A stretch of DNA of 58,604 nt from Pseudomonadota bacterium (GTDB taxonomy: Bacteria > Pseudomonadota > Alphaproteobacteria > Rickettsiales > RGZB01), in assembly GCA_010031735.1 (NCBI GenBank), contig RGZB01000009.1:1-58604 (forward strand). The letters are read 5' to 3'. Under the pieces are notes generated by a model. It saw only the letters and a list, made by a program, of their open reading frames with translations. It was not told the DNA's origin and made no database searches. Position numbers and translations under genes: made by a program. Numbering within the stretch: position 1 is the stretch's first letter; every line of letters starts with the position of its first letter. Below, piece after piece: positions 46,300-56,913 of this stretch.

Positions 46300-47141
46300 A
46301 CGTCTTTATCCCATACGATGAGATAGCCGCGGTATAGGTCTTTTGCCGCCTCGGTATTCATACCATGATAGAGATGTTTGAGCGGCACCCAATACCACGG
46401 ATGTTTATGTGCGGCGGTATCAAGTACGAGCACAGAATCCGATTCTTCATCATAAGCGCCAATGGTGGAATAATGTCCCTTCGCGGTGAGCCCCATCACC
46501 TTGCCATGGAAATTCGCGATCATGATCTTATCCGATGTTTTCATCAGTTGTTTGATGGTATCGCGGAAGTAAGGCAGTGCTTTATCCGGCGCTTCACTGG
46601 CATAGAACATGCTGGTTTCCGCGCCATGCAAATTCAGTATTTTTTCGACTTCATGCAGGTTGAGACCCGGATCGTAATCCTCTTCCGGTAACGGATAATC
46701 CTTCGGCAGCATGCTAGGTGCGATATCGACTTTGCGTTTCACCTTCTCGGTTTTGGGATTGAGCAGGGTGAGTTGGGAATAGAGCTTATAGTGGATCTTC
46801 TCGCCCGTGGGTGCATCGAAATCGAAGCCGGCCTGGTTTGGCACACGGTTGTGATCGACACGCAGTGCATTGAGCGTGGTTACCATCGCGGCAACGCTGC
46901 AGAAGAAGGGATTGATCTGTGGTTGATACAGATGGGCAAGGGCAAAGAACGGTTCACGGTATTTCGAACGCGCGAGCATTTTGATGCCCTCTTCACTGTT
47001 CCATTCGATGATGACCACGCGCTTCCTGAGTGAAAAGGATGCGACGGAATAGCTGCCGTATTGCTCGGGGAAATATTTCTGCGCAAGGCGGCGTGCCCTG
47101 CGTTTTAATAATTTCGAATTAACCTTTATCCATTTGTTCAT
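46296..47141 (-). CDS. Phytochelatin synthase-like papain-fold protein
   Basis: [25 protein letters not shown] (Cys), [45 protein letters not shown] (His/Asp), RGYLIV. Confidence 0.82.
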   Translation of the reverse strand: MNKWIKVNSKLLKRRARRLAQKYFPEQYGSYSVASFSLRKRVVIIEWNSEEGIKMLARSKYREPFFALAHLYQPQINPFFCSVAAMVTTLNALRVDHNRVPNQAGFDFDAPTGEKIHYKLYSQLTLLNPKTEKVKRKVDIAPSMLPKDYPLPEEDYDPGLNLHEVEKILNLHGAETSMFYASEAPDKALPYFRDTIKQLMKTSDKIMIANFHGKVMGLTAKGHYSTIGAYDEESDSVLVLDTAAHKHPWYWVPLKHLYHGMNTEAAKDLYRGYLIVWDKDV

Positions 47142-48178
47142 CGTGTGACAGCCTTCGGGTCGAGTGGCCAACGGGCGCGGGGTACGAAATCGAGCGCATC
47201 CGCTTCATGATTCTGCAAGCGCTCGAGACCGACCCATGCGATCATGGCCGCATTATCGGTGCATAGATTAAGCGGTGGTGCGGTAAATTCAAGACCGTTA
47301 CGTTCGGAGAGTGCTTCCAGTGTGGCGCGGATCGCTTTATTGGCGGCCACGCCACCCGAAACCACGAGCCTACGATTTTCGGGACATAGCTTTTTCACCT
47401 CCGCGATGGCGTTCATCAGGCGGTTTTCGATGATATCGGTGACCGCTTGTTGGAAGGAGGCACAGATATCGGCCACTTGTTGGTCGGTGAGTGGGGCTTT
47501 CTCTTCGAGCTGCTGCTTGGTGCGGAGTACGGCTGTTTTCAGGCCCGCGAGCGAGAAATCGCAGTGCGGACGATCGATCAGTGGGCGGGGAAATTGAAAG
47601 GCTTTAGGGTTGCCATCCAAGGCACGCTTCTCGACCTCAGGGCCCCCCGGGTAAGGGATATTAAGCATCTTCGCCACTTTATCGAAGGCTTCGCCGATCG
47701 CATCGTCGATCGTGGTGCCGATCCGCGTGTAATTGCCGATGCCACGCACGAGCAAGATCTGGCAATGCCCGCCGGAAACGAGCAGAAGTAAGAAAGGAAA
47801 GGCGATATGGTGCGTGAGGCGGGCGGTCAAAGCGTGTCCTTCCAGATGATTCACCGCGATACAGGGCTTGTTTGCAGCAGAGGCGATACCCTTCGCGGTC
47901 ATCACGCCGACGATCAGGCCGCCAATGAGGCCTGGCCCGGCGGTGACGGCAATACCATCGATATCCTTCATCGTGAATTTGCATTCTTGGAGCGCTTCAT
48001 GCGTCAGGCGCTCGAGATGGTGGATGTGCGCGCGTGCCGCGATCTCCGGCACCACCCCGCCAAAAGGTGCATGATCCGCCGTTTGTGAGAGGATTTTCTG
48101 CGCAAGGATACGACGATCGCTGTCGACGATAGCGACCGCGGTTTCATCGCAGCTGGTTTCGATTCCAAGAACGCGCAT
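47138..48178 (-). CDS. tsaD: tRNA N6-adenosine threonylcarbamoyltransferase TsaD
   Basis: [48 protein letters not shown]. Confidence 0.96.
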   Translation of the reverse strand: MRVLGIETSCDETAVAIVDSDRRILAQKILSQTADHAPFGGVVPEIAARAHIHHLERLTHEALQECKFTMKDIDGIAVTAGPGLIGGLIVGVMTAKGIASAANKPCIAVNHLEGHALTARLTHHIAFPFLLLLVSGGHCQILLVRGIGNYTRIGTTIDDAIGEAFDKVAKMLNIPYPGGPEVEKRALDGNPKAFQFPRPLIDRPHCDFSLAGLKTAVLRTKQQLEEKAPLTDQQVADICASFQQAVTDIIENRLMNAIAEVKKLCPENRRLVVSGGVAANKAIRATLEALSERNGLEFTAPPLNLCTDNAAMIAWVGLERLQNHEADALDFVPRARWPLDPKAVTR

Positions 48179-48226
48179 ATTTTAGCTAAACATCCGTGAA
48201 GTTATGTCGTATAACCTACCATAATC

Positions 48227-49195
48227 ATGAAGAAGACTGAAACAATAAACACGTCGCATGGTGGCAACTGTCCTGCAAAAATCCGTATCGGAACGCGGGC
48301 AAGCCGTCTTGCCGTGGCACAAGCACAGGAAGTGAAGAACCGCCTGCTCGGTGCATTCCCGGAACTTACCCAGACCCAGATCGAGATCATCAAGATCGAG
48401 ACCACGGGCGATCGTATCCAAGACCGGCACCTGGCCGAAATCGGTGGAAAAGGACTGTTTACCAAAGAAATCGAGGAAGGCTTGCAATCGGGTGCGATCG
48501 ATATCGCGGTGCATTCGATGAAGGATATGCCGGCAGAATTCCCGGAAGGACTCATCATACCCTGTATCTTAGAGCGCGAAGATGCACGTGACGCCTTCCT
48601 TTCCCATAAGGTAAAGAACTGCATGGAACTGCCGAAGGGTGCAGTGGTGGGTACTTCCTCGGTGCGCAGGCAATCGCAGCTCTTAAGCGCACGCCCAGAC
48701 CTGAAAGTGGTGCAATTTCGGGGTAATGTCATTACCCGTTTAGAGAAACTGAAGCGCGGCGATGTCGATGCGACATTCCTTGCGGTGGCAGGCCTGAAAC
48801 GTATCGAGATGGCGGATGCGATCACGAGCGTGGTCGATCCGAAAACCATGATTCCGGCGGTGGCGCAAGGTGCCATCGGGGTGGAATGCCTATCAAAGCA
48901 CGGGCACCTGCTGAAAGTGCTCGATAAAATCAACCATGCGCCATCGTTTGACCGTGTAACGGCAGAACGTGCATTTCTGCAGGAACTCGGTGGTTCATGC
49001 ACGACCCCGATGGGTTGTTTGGCGGAAATCCAAGGGAATACGATGACGATCCATGCCATGGTGGCCGCGGTCGATGGCAGCGAGATACACCGTGCGGTGC
49101 GTAGCGGCAAAGTATCCGATGCGATCGCCATGGGCCGCGATCTTGGCCAGGAATTGAAGAAAAAAGGTGGGCATGTGCTCACCTGGAAGCGCTAG
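48227..49195 (+). CDS. hemC: Porphobilinogen deaminase (hydroxymethylbilane synthase)
   Basis: IRIGTRASRLAVAQAQEVKNRL; IAVHSMKDMPAEFPEGL; GGSCTTPMGCLAEI. Confidence 0.96.
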   Translation: MKKTETINTSHGGNCPAKIRIGTRASRLAVAQAQEVKNRLLGAFPELTQTQIEIIKIETTGDRIQDRHLAEIGGKGLFTKEIEEGLQSGAIDIAVHSMKDMPAEFPEGLIIPCILEREDARDAFLSHKVKNCMELPKGAVVGTSSVRRQSQLLSARPDLKVVQFRGNVITRLEKLKRGDVDATFLAVAGLKRIEMADAITSVVDPKTMIPAVAQGAIGVECLSKHGHLLKVLDKINHAPSFDRVTAERAFLQELGGSCTTPMGCLAEIQGNTMTIHAMVAAVDGSEIHRAVRSGKVSDAIAMGRDLGQELKKKGGHVLTWKR

Positions 49196-49196
49196 C

Positions 49197-49967
49197 ATGC
49201 TCGAAAACGGCACGCTATTCGCAAAACGTATACGCGTGCTGGTGACACGGCCGGAACAGGATGCGCAACGGCTGGTGGAATCCTTGAAAAAACGCGGTGT
49301 AGAAGTGCTGCTGGAGCCCCTTCTTACCATCGAGCCGCAACAGGGTGCCAAACCGAAGATCATGGCGGAGATCCTCCGCAGGCCGCAGGCGATTCTGCTG
49401 ACGTCCTCGAATGGGGTGCGGGCACTCGCACGCTTCACCGATGAACGCAATCTCCCCGTGATCACGGTCGGCACCATCTCGAGACAGGAAGCAGAACGCT
49501 TAGGGTTCAAGCAGGTGAGTGCCGGTGGCGGCGATGTGGATGCACTCGTGAAATACGTAGCGGAACACTGCAAGCCGGATGCGGGCTTCCTGCTGCATGT
49601 TGCAGGAAGTGTCGTAGCCGGTGACCTCTCGGGTGCACTGGAAGAGAAGGGGTTCGATGTACACCGCGTGACGGCGTACCGCGCCGAGCCAGTCAATCAT
49701 TTAAGTGAGCGCACGAAGGCCGCGATCATCAATACGGAACTCGATGCCATAATGTTCTATTCTCCGCGTACGGCGAAAGTATTCGATGCGCTGATGAAAG
49801 CGGAAAGACTGGAATACCTGGCGCGGAACATCACGATGGTCGCGATCAGTAAGAATGTGCTGTCCGCACTTTCGTGGCGGCAGGTGCAGGTGGCAGCGGA
49901 GCCCTCGAACGATGCGATGCTGAAGTTGATTGATATGCTCCGTTCCGATAATGTAACGAGCGAATAA
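49197..49967 (+). CDS. hemD: Uroporphyrinogen-III synthase
   Basis: VLVTRPEQDAQRLVESLKKRGVEVLLEPLLTIEP; AILLTSSNGVRALA; directly after hemC. Confidence 0.88.
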   Translation: MLENGTLFAKRIRVLVTRPEQDAQRLVESLKKRGVEVLLEPLLTIEPQQGAKPKIMAEILRRPQAILLTSSNGVRALARFTDERNLPVITVGTISRQEAERLGFKQVSAGGGDVDALVKYVAEHCKPDAGFLLHVAGSVVAGDLSGALEEKGFDVHRVTAYRAEPVNHLSERTKAAIINTELDAIMFYSPRTAKVFDALMKAERLEYLARNITMVAISKNVLSALSWRQVQVAAEPSNDAMLKLIDMLRSDNVTSE

Positions 49968-49982
49968 AACCCAGGAAACGTT

Positions 49983-51047
49983 ATGGCAGTCAAAGAAGAG
50001 ACCATCATCGAATACGGACCGGCGGGCGAGAAGAAAAAATCTTCGGCGACGGCGTTGCTTCTGATCGCGGTGCTGCTCTTCAGCTGGGCAGGCATCTTCG
50101 CAGCTGCATATTACTTCTGGTATCTGCCGAACCATTCGACGGTGAAAGCAGACGGCGCACTCGGTAACGAACTTCGTATTGCGCAGCTCGAACAGCAATT
50201 ACAGGAAGTGCACCGCCAGCTTGCTGCGCAGAAAAATGATAGTGCGGTAACCGGAGTTGAGGAGAAGGTGGGCGGGCTTGAATCACGCATCTCTTCGCTT
50301 GAGGCTTCGGAACTCGCGCAGAAAAAAGAAATGCATTCTACCGCCATCATCGCGCTTCTCGCGGTGCAAGACCGCGTGGCGGATGGCGAACCCTATTCCG
50401 TAGAGATGGAAGCCTTATCCACCATGCTTGCGAAAGATAACGCCGCGAAGCCGATGCTCGAAGTGCTCGATGCCCATTCGGAGGAAGGCACCAAAACGCT
50501 TGAACAACTGCGCAGCAGTTTTGCCAACGTCGCACGGGATGTGATGCAGGCGGAATACCGTGATGCGGATAGTGTTGGCGCGCGTATCAAGCGCAGCCTT
50601 GCAAAACTCGTGGTGATACGCAAGATCGATGGCACCGGCAATGAGCGCGATAACGCGCTTGCCGGTGCAGAAGTGGCACTGAAGCAGGCAGACCTCGATG
50701 CAGCGTTGCAATCGCTTTCCGCGCTCAAAGATAAAGAGAAGGACGCCGCTGCGGCATGGATGGAATCGGCAAAAGCCACGTTCGAAGTACAGGAAGCACT
50801 CCGCAACCTCAGTGTGCGCCTGCGTGACCAGGTGATCGGTGTTGAAACCACGGCAAAAGAAGAACCGCCAGCAGAAGTGGTGTTACCCGCATCGCTCGGC
50901 GAAGTACCCGCTGATGCAAAGCCAGTAGCGGATGCTGCATCGAGCAAAGAAGATAAAAATAAAACGGCTGAGCCTGCCAAGAAACCTGGTAAGGCTTCTT
51001 CGAAACCGGCAGCCAAGAACGCCGTGAAAAAAGAAGCGGCACCATGA
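49983..51047 (+). CDS. Mitofilin/Mic60-like inner-membrane protein (COG4223 type)
   Basis: N-terminal TM, coiled coil, helical C-terminus; lies between hemD and HemY-like genes, the usual alphaproteobacterial Mic60 context. Confidence 0.68.
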   Translation: MAVKEETIIEYGPAGEKKKSSATALLLIAVLLFSWAGIFAAAYYFWYLPNHSTVKADGALGNELRIAQLEQQLQEVHRQLAAQKNDSAVTGVEEKVGGLESRISSLEASELAQKKEMHSTAIIALLAVQDRVADGEPYSVEMEALSTMLAKDNAAKPMLEVLDAHSEEGTKTLEQLRSSFANVARDVMQAEYRDADSVGARIKRSLAKLVVIRKIDGTGNERDNALAGAEVALKQADLDAALQSLSALKDKEKDAAAAWMESAKATFEVQEALRNLSVRLRDQVIGVETTAKEEPPAEVVLPASLGEVPADAKPVADAASSKEDKNKTAEPAKKPGKASSKPAAKNAVKKEAAP

Positions 51048-52429
51048 TACGCACCTTACTCTTCTTAAGTGCTGTCGCATTACTCTCGCTGGTTGCTGCA
51101 TGGATGGTGCAGAATGACGGCATGATTACAGCGGACTGGATGGGCTACCATATCGAGGCGAGTGTGGCGGCGGTCAGTTTCATACTTCTTTTGGCGGTGG
51201 TTGGCTTGGTGGTGGCGTTCTTTGCGCTCCGGCATACCGTGCGTGCACCGTCACGCTTCCTGCAGATATTCCGTTCGCAAAATGTGACGGAAAAGGGGCT
51301 CCATCAACTGACCCTGACCGTGGCAGCACTGGCCGAGGGCGATACAAAGAAAGCACTCGCATGCGCGGCGAAAGCGGAACGTTTATTGGATGACCAACCG
51401 CTTGCGACCTTATTCGCCGCTGAAGCCGCGCGCCGCGCAGGCTATGCCGATGAAGCAGAGCATAAATTCACCGAACTCCTCGGCCATAAAACCACCGAAT
51501 TCCTGGGGCTCAAAGGCCTGCTTGCAGAAGCCACACGTCGTGGGGATACCAAAGAAGCACTCGTGATCGCACGTAAAGCACAGCAACGCTTCCCTCGTGC
51601 GACAGGTTTACTGCCGCTTGTGATTGCCATGTACAAGCAGGGACAGCAATGGTCGGAAATGCTGCGTGCACTGGATACACTTGAGAAACCCTATGGATTC
51701 TTCAGCCGCCAGAAACGCCCGAACCATTCGATCCATATCCGTAAAGAGCAGGCGCTCGGATGGTTGATGCGTGGTCGCCAGCTGATGCAGGAGCAACGTA
51801 AAGACGATGCGATTTCGGCCTTCAAGGATGCCCATAACCTGCAACCCGAATGGCTGCCGGCGACGTTGGCGTTACTCGATGCATACATGGAAAAAGGTCA
51901 TCTGATGCAGGCGGGACGCATGATCCGCGATGCATGGCGCAAAACCCCGCACACCGAACTCGCACGCCGCTTCTTCCGTTTGCACGACAAGACGCCTGCA
52001 AAGAAACTCTATAAATTATCCGAACAGCTGGTAAGCAAAAACCCGCACCATTTTGAAAGCCACCGGTTACTTGCGGACGCGGCACTGGAGGCAGAATTCT
52101 TCAAAGAAGCACGCACGCAGCTGAAACTCGCACTTGAAGAGCGCGAAACCACAAGCCTTTGCAATCTGATGGCAGAGTTAGAAGAGAAGGAAGGCAACCG
52201 TGAGGAAGCAGACCGCTGGCGCAAGCGCGCAAGTAACAGCTATATGGACGCGACATGGATCTGCCATGCCTGCGGGCACCATTATAATGCGTGGGATTAC
52301 CATTGCAGCGCGTGCGATGAGACCGAGACCATCGAATGGGAGAACAGCCACCGCATCCTGCCTGGCAGCAGCATGAAGTATCAGGCCGTTGCCAAAGCAA
52401 GCGATAAGCCCATCTGGGAAGAAGTCTAG
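51044..52429 (+). CDS. HemY-like TPR protein with C-terminal zinc ribbon
   Basis: N-terminal two-TM HemY-type region, TPR-like repeats, C-terminal WICHACGHHYNAWDYHCSACDETETIEWE. Confidence 0.83.
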   Translation: MIRTLLFLSAVALLSLVAAWMVQNDGMITADWMGYHIEASVAAVSFILLLAVVGLVVAFFALRHTVRAPSRFLQIFRSQNVTEKGLHQLTLTVAALAEGDTKKALACAAKAERLLDDQPLATLFAAEAARRAGYADEAEHKFTELLGHKTTEFLGLKGLLAEATRRGDTKEALVIARKAQQRFPRATGLLPLVIAMYKQGQQWSEMLRALDTLEKPYGFFSRQKRPNHSIHIRKEQALGWLMRGRQLMQEQRKDDAISAFKDAHNLQPEWLPATLALLDAYMEKGHLMQAGRMIRDAWRKTPHTELARRFFRLHDKTPAKKLYKLSEQLVSKNPHHFESHRLLADAALEAEFFKEARTQLKLALEERETTSLCNLMAELEEKEGNREEADRWRKRASNSYMDATWICHACGHHYNAWDYHCSACDETETIEWENSHRILPGSSMKYQAVAKASDKPIWEEV

Positions 52430-52466
52430 CTTCCCCACCACCGTTATGTCTACTAGCGGAGGCTAA

Positions 52467-52889
52467 TCAGAACTCGAAGCGGAACTGCATACCGAGCGAT
52501 TTTGCGCGCTGGTCTGCACCAAAGGAAAAGTACCCACGTTTAAACGTTTCGTTCTGTTTACCTTCGAACATCGACGTCTCAGCCATGTATCTACCCTTAT
52601 CGCGCTTGAGCAGGAACATACGATCATCTTCCGTGCTTGGTGTCTCATTCCTCAGATACACCGCGCCGAACTGTTTATCGGATTGATAAAGTGCAGTCTC
52701 GCTTGGGCGTTCTGCGGTACTGTAAGCCGCACGCTTCACTTCGTCTGAATCGACATATTCCATTGTATTGCATCCTGCCAAAGCCATGAGGCCCGCCAAA
52801 ATGCTGGTTAGTCGAAGCCTTAGACTATTTCTAATCAGGCCATAGACCATACCTATTACCTCCAGTTTTCCAGTATAGCACAAACCCAT
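52467..52889 (-). CDS. Small putative lipoprotein
   Basis: Lipobox-like LMALAGCNTMEY. Confidence 0.5.
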   Translation of the reverse strand: MGLCYTGKLEVIGMVYGLIRNSLRLRLTSILAGLMALAGCNTMEYVDSDEVKRAAYSTAERPSETALYQSDKQFGAVYLRNETPSTEDDRMFLLKRDKGRYMAETSMFEGKQNETFKRGYFSFGADQRAKSLGMQFRFEF

Positions 52890-53073
52890 AAAAATTCACT
52901 ATGATTCGCTGTCACAGCGGGTTTGGAGGGCATAATGATGCATTGCACGGAGGCCATTCGTAAGCCAAAAACAACCGCTTAGACGATAATAAATATTTCC
53001 ATGTTGCGTGAATTCGTATAACCTCTTGTTATTCGATAAGATTTTCAACAAGCTATTGGTATTTAGGGGTTAT

Positions 53074-53409
53074 ATGGGCCTAGAAGACAAACAATGTATC
53101 GCATGCCGCGGCGATGTAGAGCCACTTTCCATAAAAGAGGCCACAGTATTCCTCCCGCAGGTTCCGGGCTGGGAAATCGTGGAAAAAGGCGCCAAAATCA
53201 CACGCCGTTTTACATTCAATAACTGGAAAAAAGCAATGGAACTCGTGCGCCGGATCGACGTGATCGCAGAAGCGGAAAAGCACCATCCGGATGTGAGTTT
53301 TGGCTGGGGATATTGTGCAGTGACGGTGCAAACGCACGCGATCGGCGGGCTGCACGAAAATGATTTTATTCTTGCCGCAAAAATCAACCGCGCCGCAGAA
53401 GGAATATAG
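53074..53409 (+). CDS. 4a-hydroxytetrahydrobiopterin (pterin-4a-carbinolamine) dehydratase
   Basis: VPGWEIVEKGAKITRRFTFNNWKKAMELVRRIDVIAEAEKHHPDVSFGWGYCAVTVQTHAIGGLHENDF. Confidence 0.92.
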   Translation: MGLEDKQCIACRGDVEPLSIKEATVFLPQVPGWEIVEKGAKITRRFTFNNWKKAMELVRRIDVIAEAEKHHPDVSFGWGYCAVTVQTHAIGGLHENDFILAAKINRAAEGI

Positions 53410-53410
53410 A

Positions 53411-53977
53411 ATGGTGACGAAACTGATCCCTATCGATAAGCCAGGGTTCGATGTCGATCTCGATATTCGCTACGCGACGGACAATAACTTTACCGGCAAA
53501 CCGATTTACTCACGTCCGGGAAGTTACCTGCACCCGGAAGCAGCGAAAGCACTCCAATGGGCAATCGAGCTCGCAGCACTGCAGGGCTTACGTTTCAAGA
53601 TATTCGACACGTTCCGCCCGCGTGAAGCACAAGTCGCGCTCTTCAACCATACGCCAGATCCGAATTTCATCTCGCATCCGGATACGGGCTCGGTGCCGCA
53701 CTGCCGTGGGGTGGCGGTTGACCTGACGTTGATCGATAAGAAAGGCAAGGAACTGGATATGGGTACGGATTTCGATGCCTTCACACCGCTCTCTTTCCAT
53801 GGCAGCAGGGATGTCTCGCTCGAAGCGCAGAAGAATCGCTACTTACTGATGGGTATCATGACGACGGCAGGCTGGGATTTCTACCGCAACGAATGGTGGC
53901 ACTACCAGCTCTTCAAGCCGCGCGAATTCGAGATACTGACGGATGAGCTGGCTGGCACGAAGATGATGCCGAAATAG
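53411..53977 (+). CDS. D-alanyl-D-alanine dipeptidase (VanX/DdpX family)
   Basis: DLDIRYATDNNFTGKPIY; FDTFRPREAQ; SVPHCRGVAVDLTLID; NEWWHYQLF. Confidence 0.92.
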   Translation: MVTKLIPIDKPGFDVDLDIRYATDNNFTGKPIYSRPGSYLHPEAAKALQWAIELAALQGLRFKIFDTFRPREAQVALFNHTPDPNFISHPDTGSVPHCRGVAVDLTLIDKKGKELDMGTDFDAFTPLSFHGSRDVSLEAQKNRYLLMGIMTTAGWDFYRNEWWHYQLFKPREFEILTDELAGTKMMPK

Positions 53978-54010
53978 AATGCGACCCTCACCTTGGCAAG
54001 GTGATGACCA

Positions 54011-54640
54011 TCAGTGGTTGCAGGAATCCGAATGCACGTGGCCGTGATCATGGCCGCCTTCGCTGAACTCGCCACCTTCCGGTACCGCTTCGACGGCGAT
54101 CACTTCCGGTACATAATGTTTCAGCATGTTCTCGATCCCTTGCTTCAAGGTTGCTGTAGAGCTTGGGCAACCCGAGCACGCACCGTGCAATTCTAGGCGC
54201 ACCACGCCATTCTCGAAGCCACGATAGACGATATCGCCGCCATCTTCCGCGACCGCCGGGCGCACGCGGGTGTCGATCAATTCTTTGATTTGTTTCACGA
54301 GGTCGGAGTCGTTTTCGTTGATGGTATTATGGGCAGAGAATTTCGCATCCTTATCCGCTTTCATGAGCGGCAGGCCTGCAACGAAATGTTCCATGATGGT
54401 TGTGAGGATAACCGGTTTGATGAGCGGCCAATCGGCATCTTCTTTTTTGGTGACGGTGATGAAGTCCGAACCATAAAACACGCGCGCGACATCCGAGATG
54501 TTGAATAACGCTTCGGCCAGCGGCGAGGCATGCGACGCTTCTTCGTTCGCGAAATCGGCAGTGCCACCCGGCATCACTTCCACCCCCGGGATGAATTTGA
54601 GCGTGTTCGGATTCGGCGTCGATTCAGTTTGTATAAACAT
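54011..54640 (-). CDS. NifU-family Fe-S scaffold protein (Nfu)
   Basis: MFIQTESTPNPNTLKFIPG; DTRVRPAVAEDGGDIVYRGFENGVVRLELHGACSGCPSSTATLKQGIENMLKHYVPEV; His-rich C-terminus. Confidence 0.95.
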   Translation of the reverse strand: MFIQTESTPNPNTLKFIPGVEVMPGGTADFANEEASHASPLAEALFNISDVARVFYGSDFITVTKKEDADWPLIKPVILTTIMEHFVAGLPLMKADKDAKFSAHNTINENDSDLVKQIKELIDTRVRPAVAEDGGDIVYRGFENGVVRLELHGACSGCPSSTATLKQGIENMLKHYVPEVIAVEAVPEGGEFSEGGHDHGHVHSDSCNH

Positions 54641-54730
54641 GATGGTCTCGTTTTATAATGTCATGGATTTGTGAGGGCTGGTAAGGGAAGTTATAGAATA
54701 ACCCAGTTAATTAGTCAAGATTAACCGGCG

Positions 54731-55864
54731 CTATATTTTCAACAGTTTTCCCTTGTCGAGATAGCTGCTACAGCCGAGGCGTTTGGCCTCGGTTCTCGGG
54801 TTAGCACTGGCAAAACCCTGCACTACTTTCGTGCCCTTCCTGCGAAGTGCAGCAATGTCTTTCGCAGGCGTGCCAATCGGTGCGTAGACACTGTCGGTCT
54901 CCTTCGCTTTCGGCAGGATACGGAGTACGTTATTCAGGATGATGGTGAAGCCGGTTGCCGGCTCATCGCCACCTGACGCGCGGATGAGATAGCGCCCACC
55001 ACGACCGAGTTCATTCGTGTTCGCGCTCGAGAAAAGCGCGAAGCTGATGCCGGTGTGGAATTCGAACCCACGGCGCTCGAGCACATCGACCGTGATCGAG
55101 GTAGTGGGGAGTTGCGTTTCAAGCAGGCCAATAAGGTTTTCCAGTTCACGCACGAGTTTCTTCGCACGTTCCGGCAGTTTGATGCGCGCAAGTTCTTTGA
55201 GCGCGCTGGTGCTATCCCCCGCACATTCTACGAGTGCAAGGAGTGTTTTCCCGATATCGCCGCCGCGGCCAAGCGTGTCATAATCTTTCTTCGCGATAGC
55301 AGCGAGGAGTGCTTTCTGCTGCGATTTCTTCGTGACCGATTCCAACAGCACAAGCGGCAGGGATGGGAGACTTAAATCCACATGGATATCTTCAACACCG
55401 AGCGCTTCCAAACTTTGTGCGGCGAGTGTAATCGCTTCTGCATCGGCCGCTGCATCGCTCACACCAATTAATTCAGCCCCCACCTGCGTGATAGCGCGAT
55501 CCGCGAATAATCCCTCGCCCTGAACGCGGAAGACTTCCCCGGCGTAAGAAAGACGGAGTGGGCGTGGTTCATCCGCGATACGAGTGGCGGCGATACGCGC
55601 GATCTGGAGTGTCATGTCGGCACGCAGCGCCATCATATGACGTGAACCCGGGTCGAGCAGGCGGAAGCTTTGTGCTTTCATGCCCTGGCCTTCGCCGGTG
55701 AGTAACGAATGTTCGAATTCCACCATCGGCGGCTTCACCTGGCGGTAGCCATAACACGAGAACTGTTCAAGCAGCTTGGCGATCGCGTAGGATTCTTGCT
55801 CCGCCTCACTGAGGAGGGAATCGCGAAATCCAGCCGGAAGTAATGTATTCTGTTTCTTTTTCAT
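54731..55864 (-). CDS. hisZ: ATP phosphoribosyltransferase regulatory subunit HisZ
   Basis: Class II aaRS-like: LLPAGFRDSLLSEAEQE; YRQVKPPMVEFEHSL; LRADMTLQIARIAATR. Confidence 0.85.
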   Translation of the reverse strand: MKKKQNTLLPAGFRDSLLSEAEQESYAIAKLLEQFSCYGYRQVKPPMVEFEHSLLTGEGQGMKAQSFRLLDPGSRHMMALRADMTLQIARIAATRIADEPRPLRLSYAGEVFRVQGEGLFADRAITQVGAELIGVSDAAADAEAITLAAQSLEALGVEDIHVDLSLPSLPLVLLESVTKKSQQKALLAAIAKKDYDTLGRGGDIGKTLLALVECAGDSTSALKELARIKLPERAKKLVRELENLIGLLETQLPTTSITVDVLERRGFEFHTGISFALFSSANTNELGRGGRYLIRASGGDEPATGFTIILNNVLRILPKAKETDSVYAPIGTPAKDIAALRRKGTKVVQGFASANPRTEAKRLGCSSYLDKGKLLKI

Positions 55865-56094
55865 GGCTCGGTTCTACCCGTTTGATCGCACGCTGTAAAC
55901 GGAAGAAATGAAAAAAACCTATATCCCAGCATATTAGTCGGCTACTGCAAAAAACCATTATTTATGAAGGGGTTTTTTAGAAAATCGGCAGGCACTATGT
56001 CCGGTTTTTATTGAAATCCAGAATCGCTTACCTATATAATCTACACATGCGGCAAGTCCATTAGGAATCCCGCGTTTATATAGGAGAATGAAAT

Positions 56095-56808
56095 ATGTCT
56101 GAATTTATGAAACGGAATACGAGCGTGCGCGCACAGGCAGTGGATACTGGCTATGATGTGGGCCTGCGCGCTTATATGCTGCAGGTGTTCAATTACATGG
56201 GCGCCGCGCTTGCGATCAGCGGTGTCACCGCTTTTGCGACCGCAAGCTCTGAAGCGCTGATGCAGGCGATTTTCGGCACGCCGCTCGCATGGGTGGTGAT
56301 GCTCGCTCCGATTGGCTTCGTGATGTTCTTCGGCATGAAGATACAGACGATGACGGTGCAGACCGCACGCACCACCTTCTTCGCCTTCGCGGTGATGATG
56401 GGTCTTTCGCTTGCGACGCTTTTTGTCGCCTATACGGGACACAGCATCGCGCGTGTGTTCTTCATCACGGCGTCCGTATTCGGTGCGATGAGCCTGTACG
56501 GTTATACGACGAAGAAAGATCTGACGGGTATGGGCAGCTTCCTGATTATGGGGCTGATCGGTATCCTGATCGCATCGCTGGTGAATATCTTCATGAAAAG
56601 CACCGGTCTTGAATTCGCGATCTCGTTCCTGGGCGTACTGATCTTTACGGGTCTGACCGCCTTTGACGTGCAGCGCATTAAAAATACCTATGATTTCGTG
56701 AGCTCCGACCATGTCGGCAAAGCCGCGATTATGGGTGCACTGACGCTCTATATGGACTTCATCAACCTCTTCCTGATGCTGATGAAATTCTTCGGCGATC
56801 GTCGCTAA
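56095..56808 (+). CDS. Bax inhibitor-1/YccA family membrane protein
   Basis: Seven hydrophobic segments; LRAYMLQVFNYMGAALAISGVTA; VLIFTGLTAFDVQRIKN; ALTLYMDFINLFLMLMKFFGDRR. Confidence 0.92.
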   Translation: MSEFMKRNTSVRAQAVDTGYDVGLRAYMLQVFNYMGAALAISGVTAFATASSEALMQAIFGTPLAWVVMLAPIGFVMFFGMKIQTMTVQTARTTFFAFAVMMGLSLATLFVAYTGHSIARVFFITASVFGAMSLYGYTTKKDLTGMGSFLIMGLIGILIASLVNIFMKSTGLEFAISFLGVLIFTGLTAFDVQRIKNTYDFVSSDHVGKAAIMGALTLYMDFINLFLMLMKFFGDRR

Positions 56809-56830
56809 TCGAAGCGATAAGGGCATAAGC

Positions 56831-56862
56831 AAACACCCGGCCTTAAAAGCCGGGTGTTTTTT
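56831..56862 (+). terminator. Intrinsic terminator after the Bax inhibitor-1 gene
   Basis: ACACCCGGC-CTTAAAA-GCCGGGTGT followed by TTTTT. Confidence 0.9.
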
Positions 56863-56913
56863 CATGAAAGTATGCTTGTTTTTGAGGGAATAATTCCTTA
56901 CATCTAAACAGGT

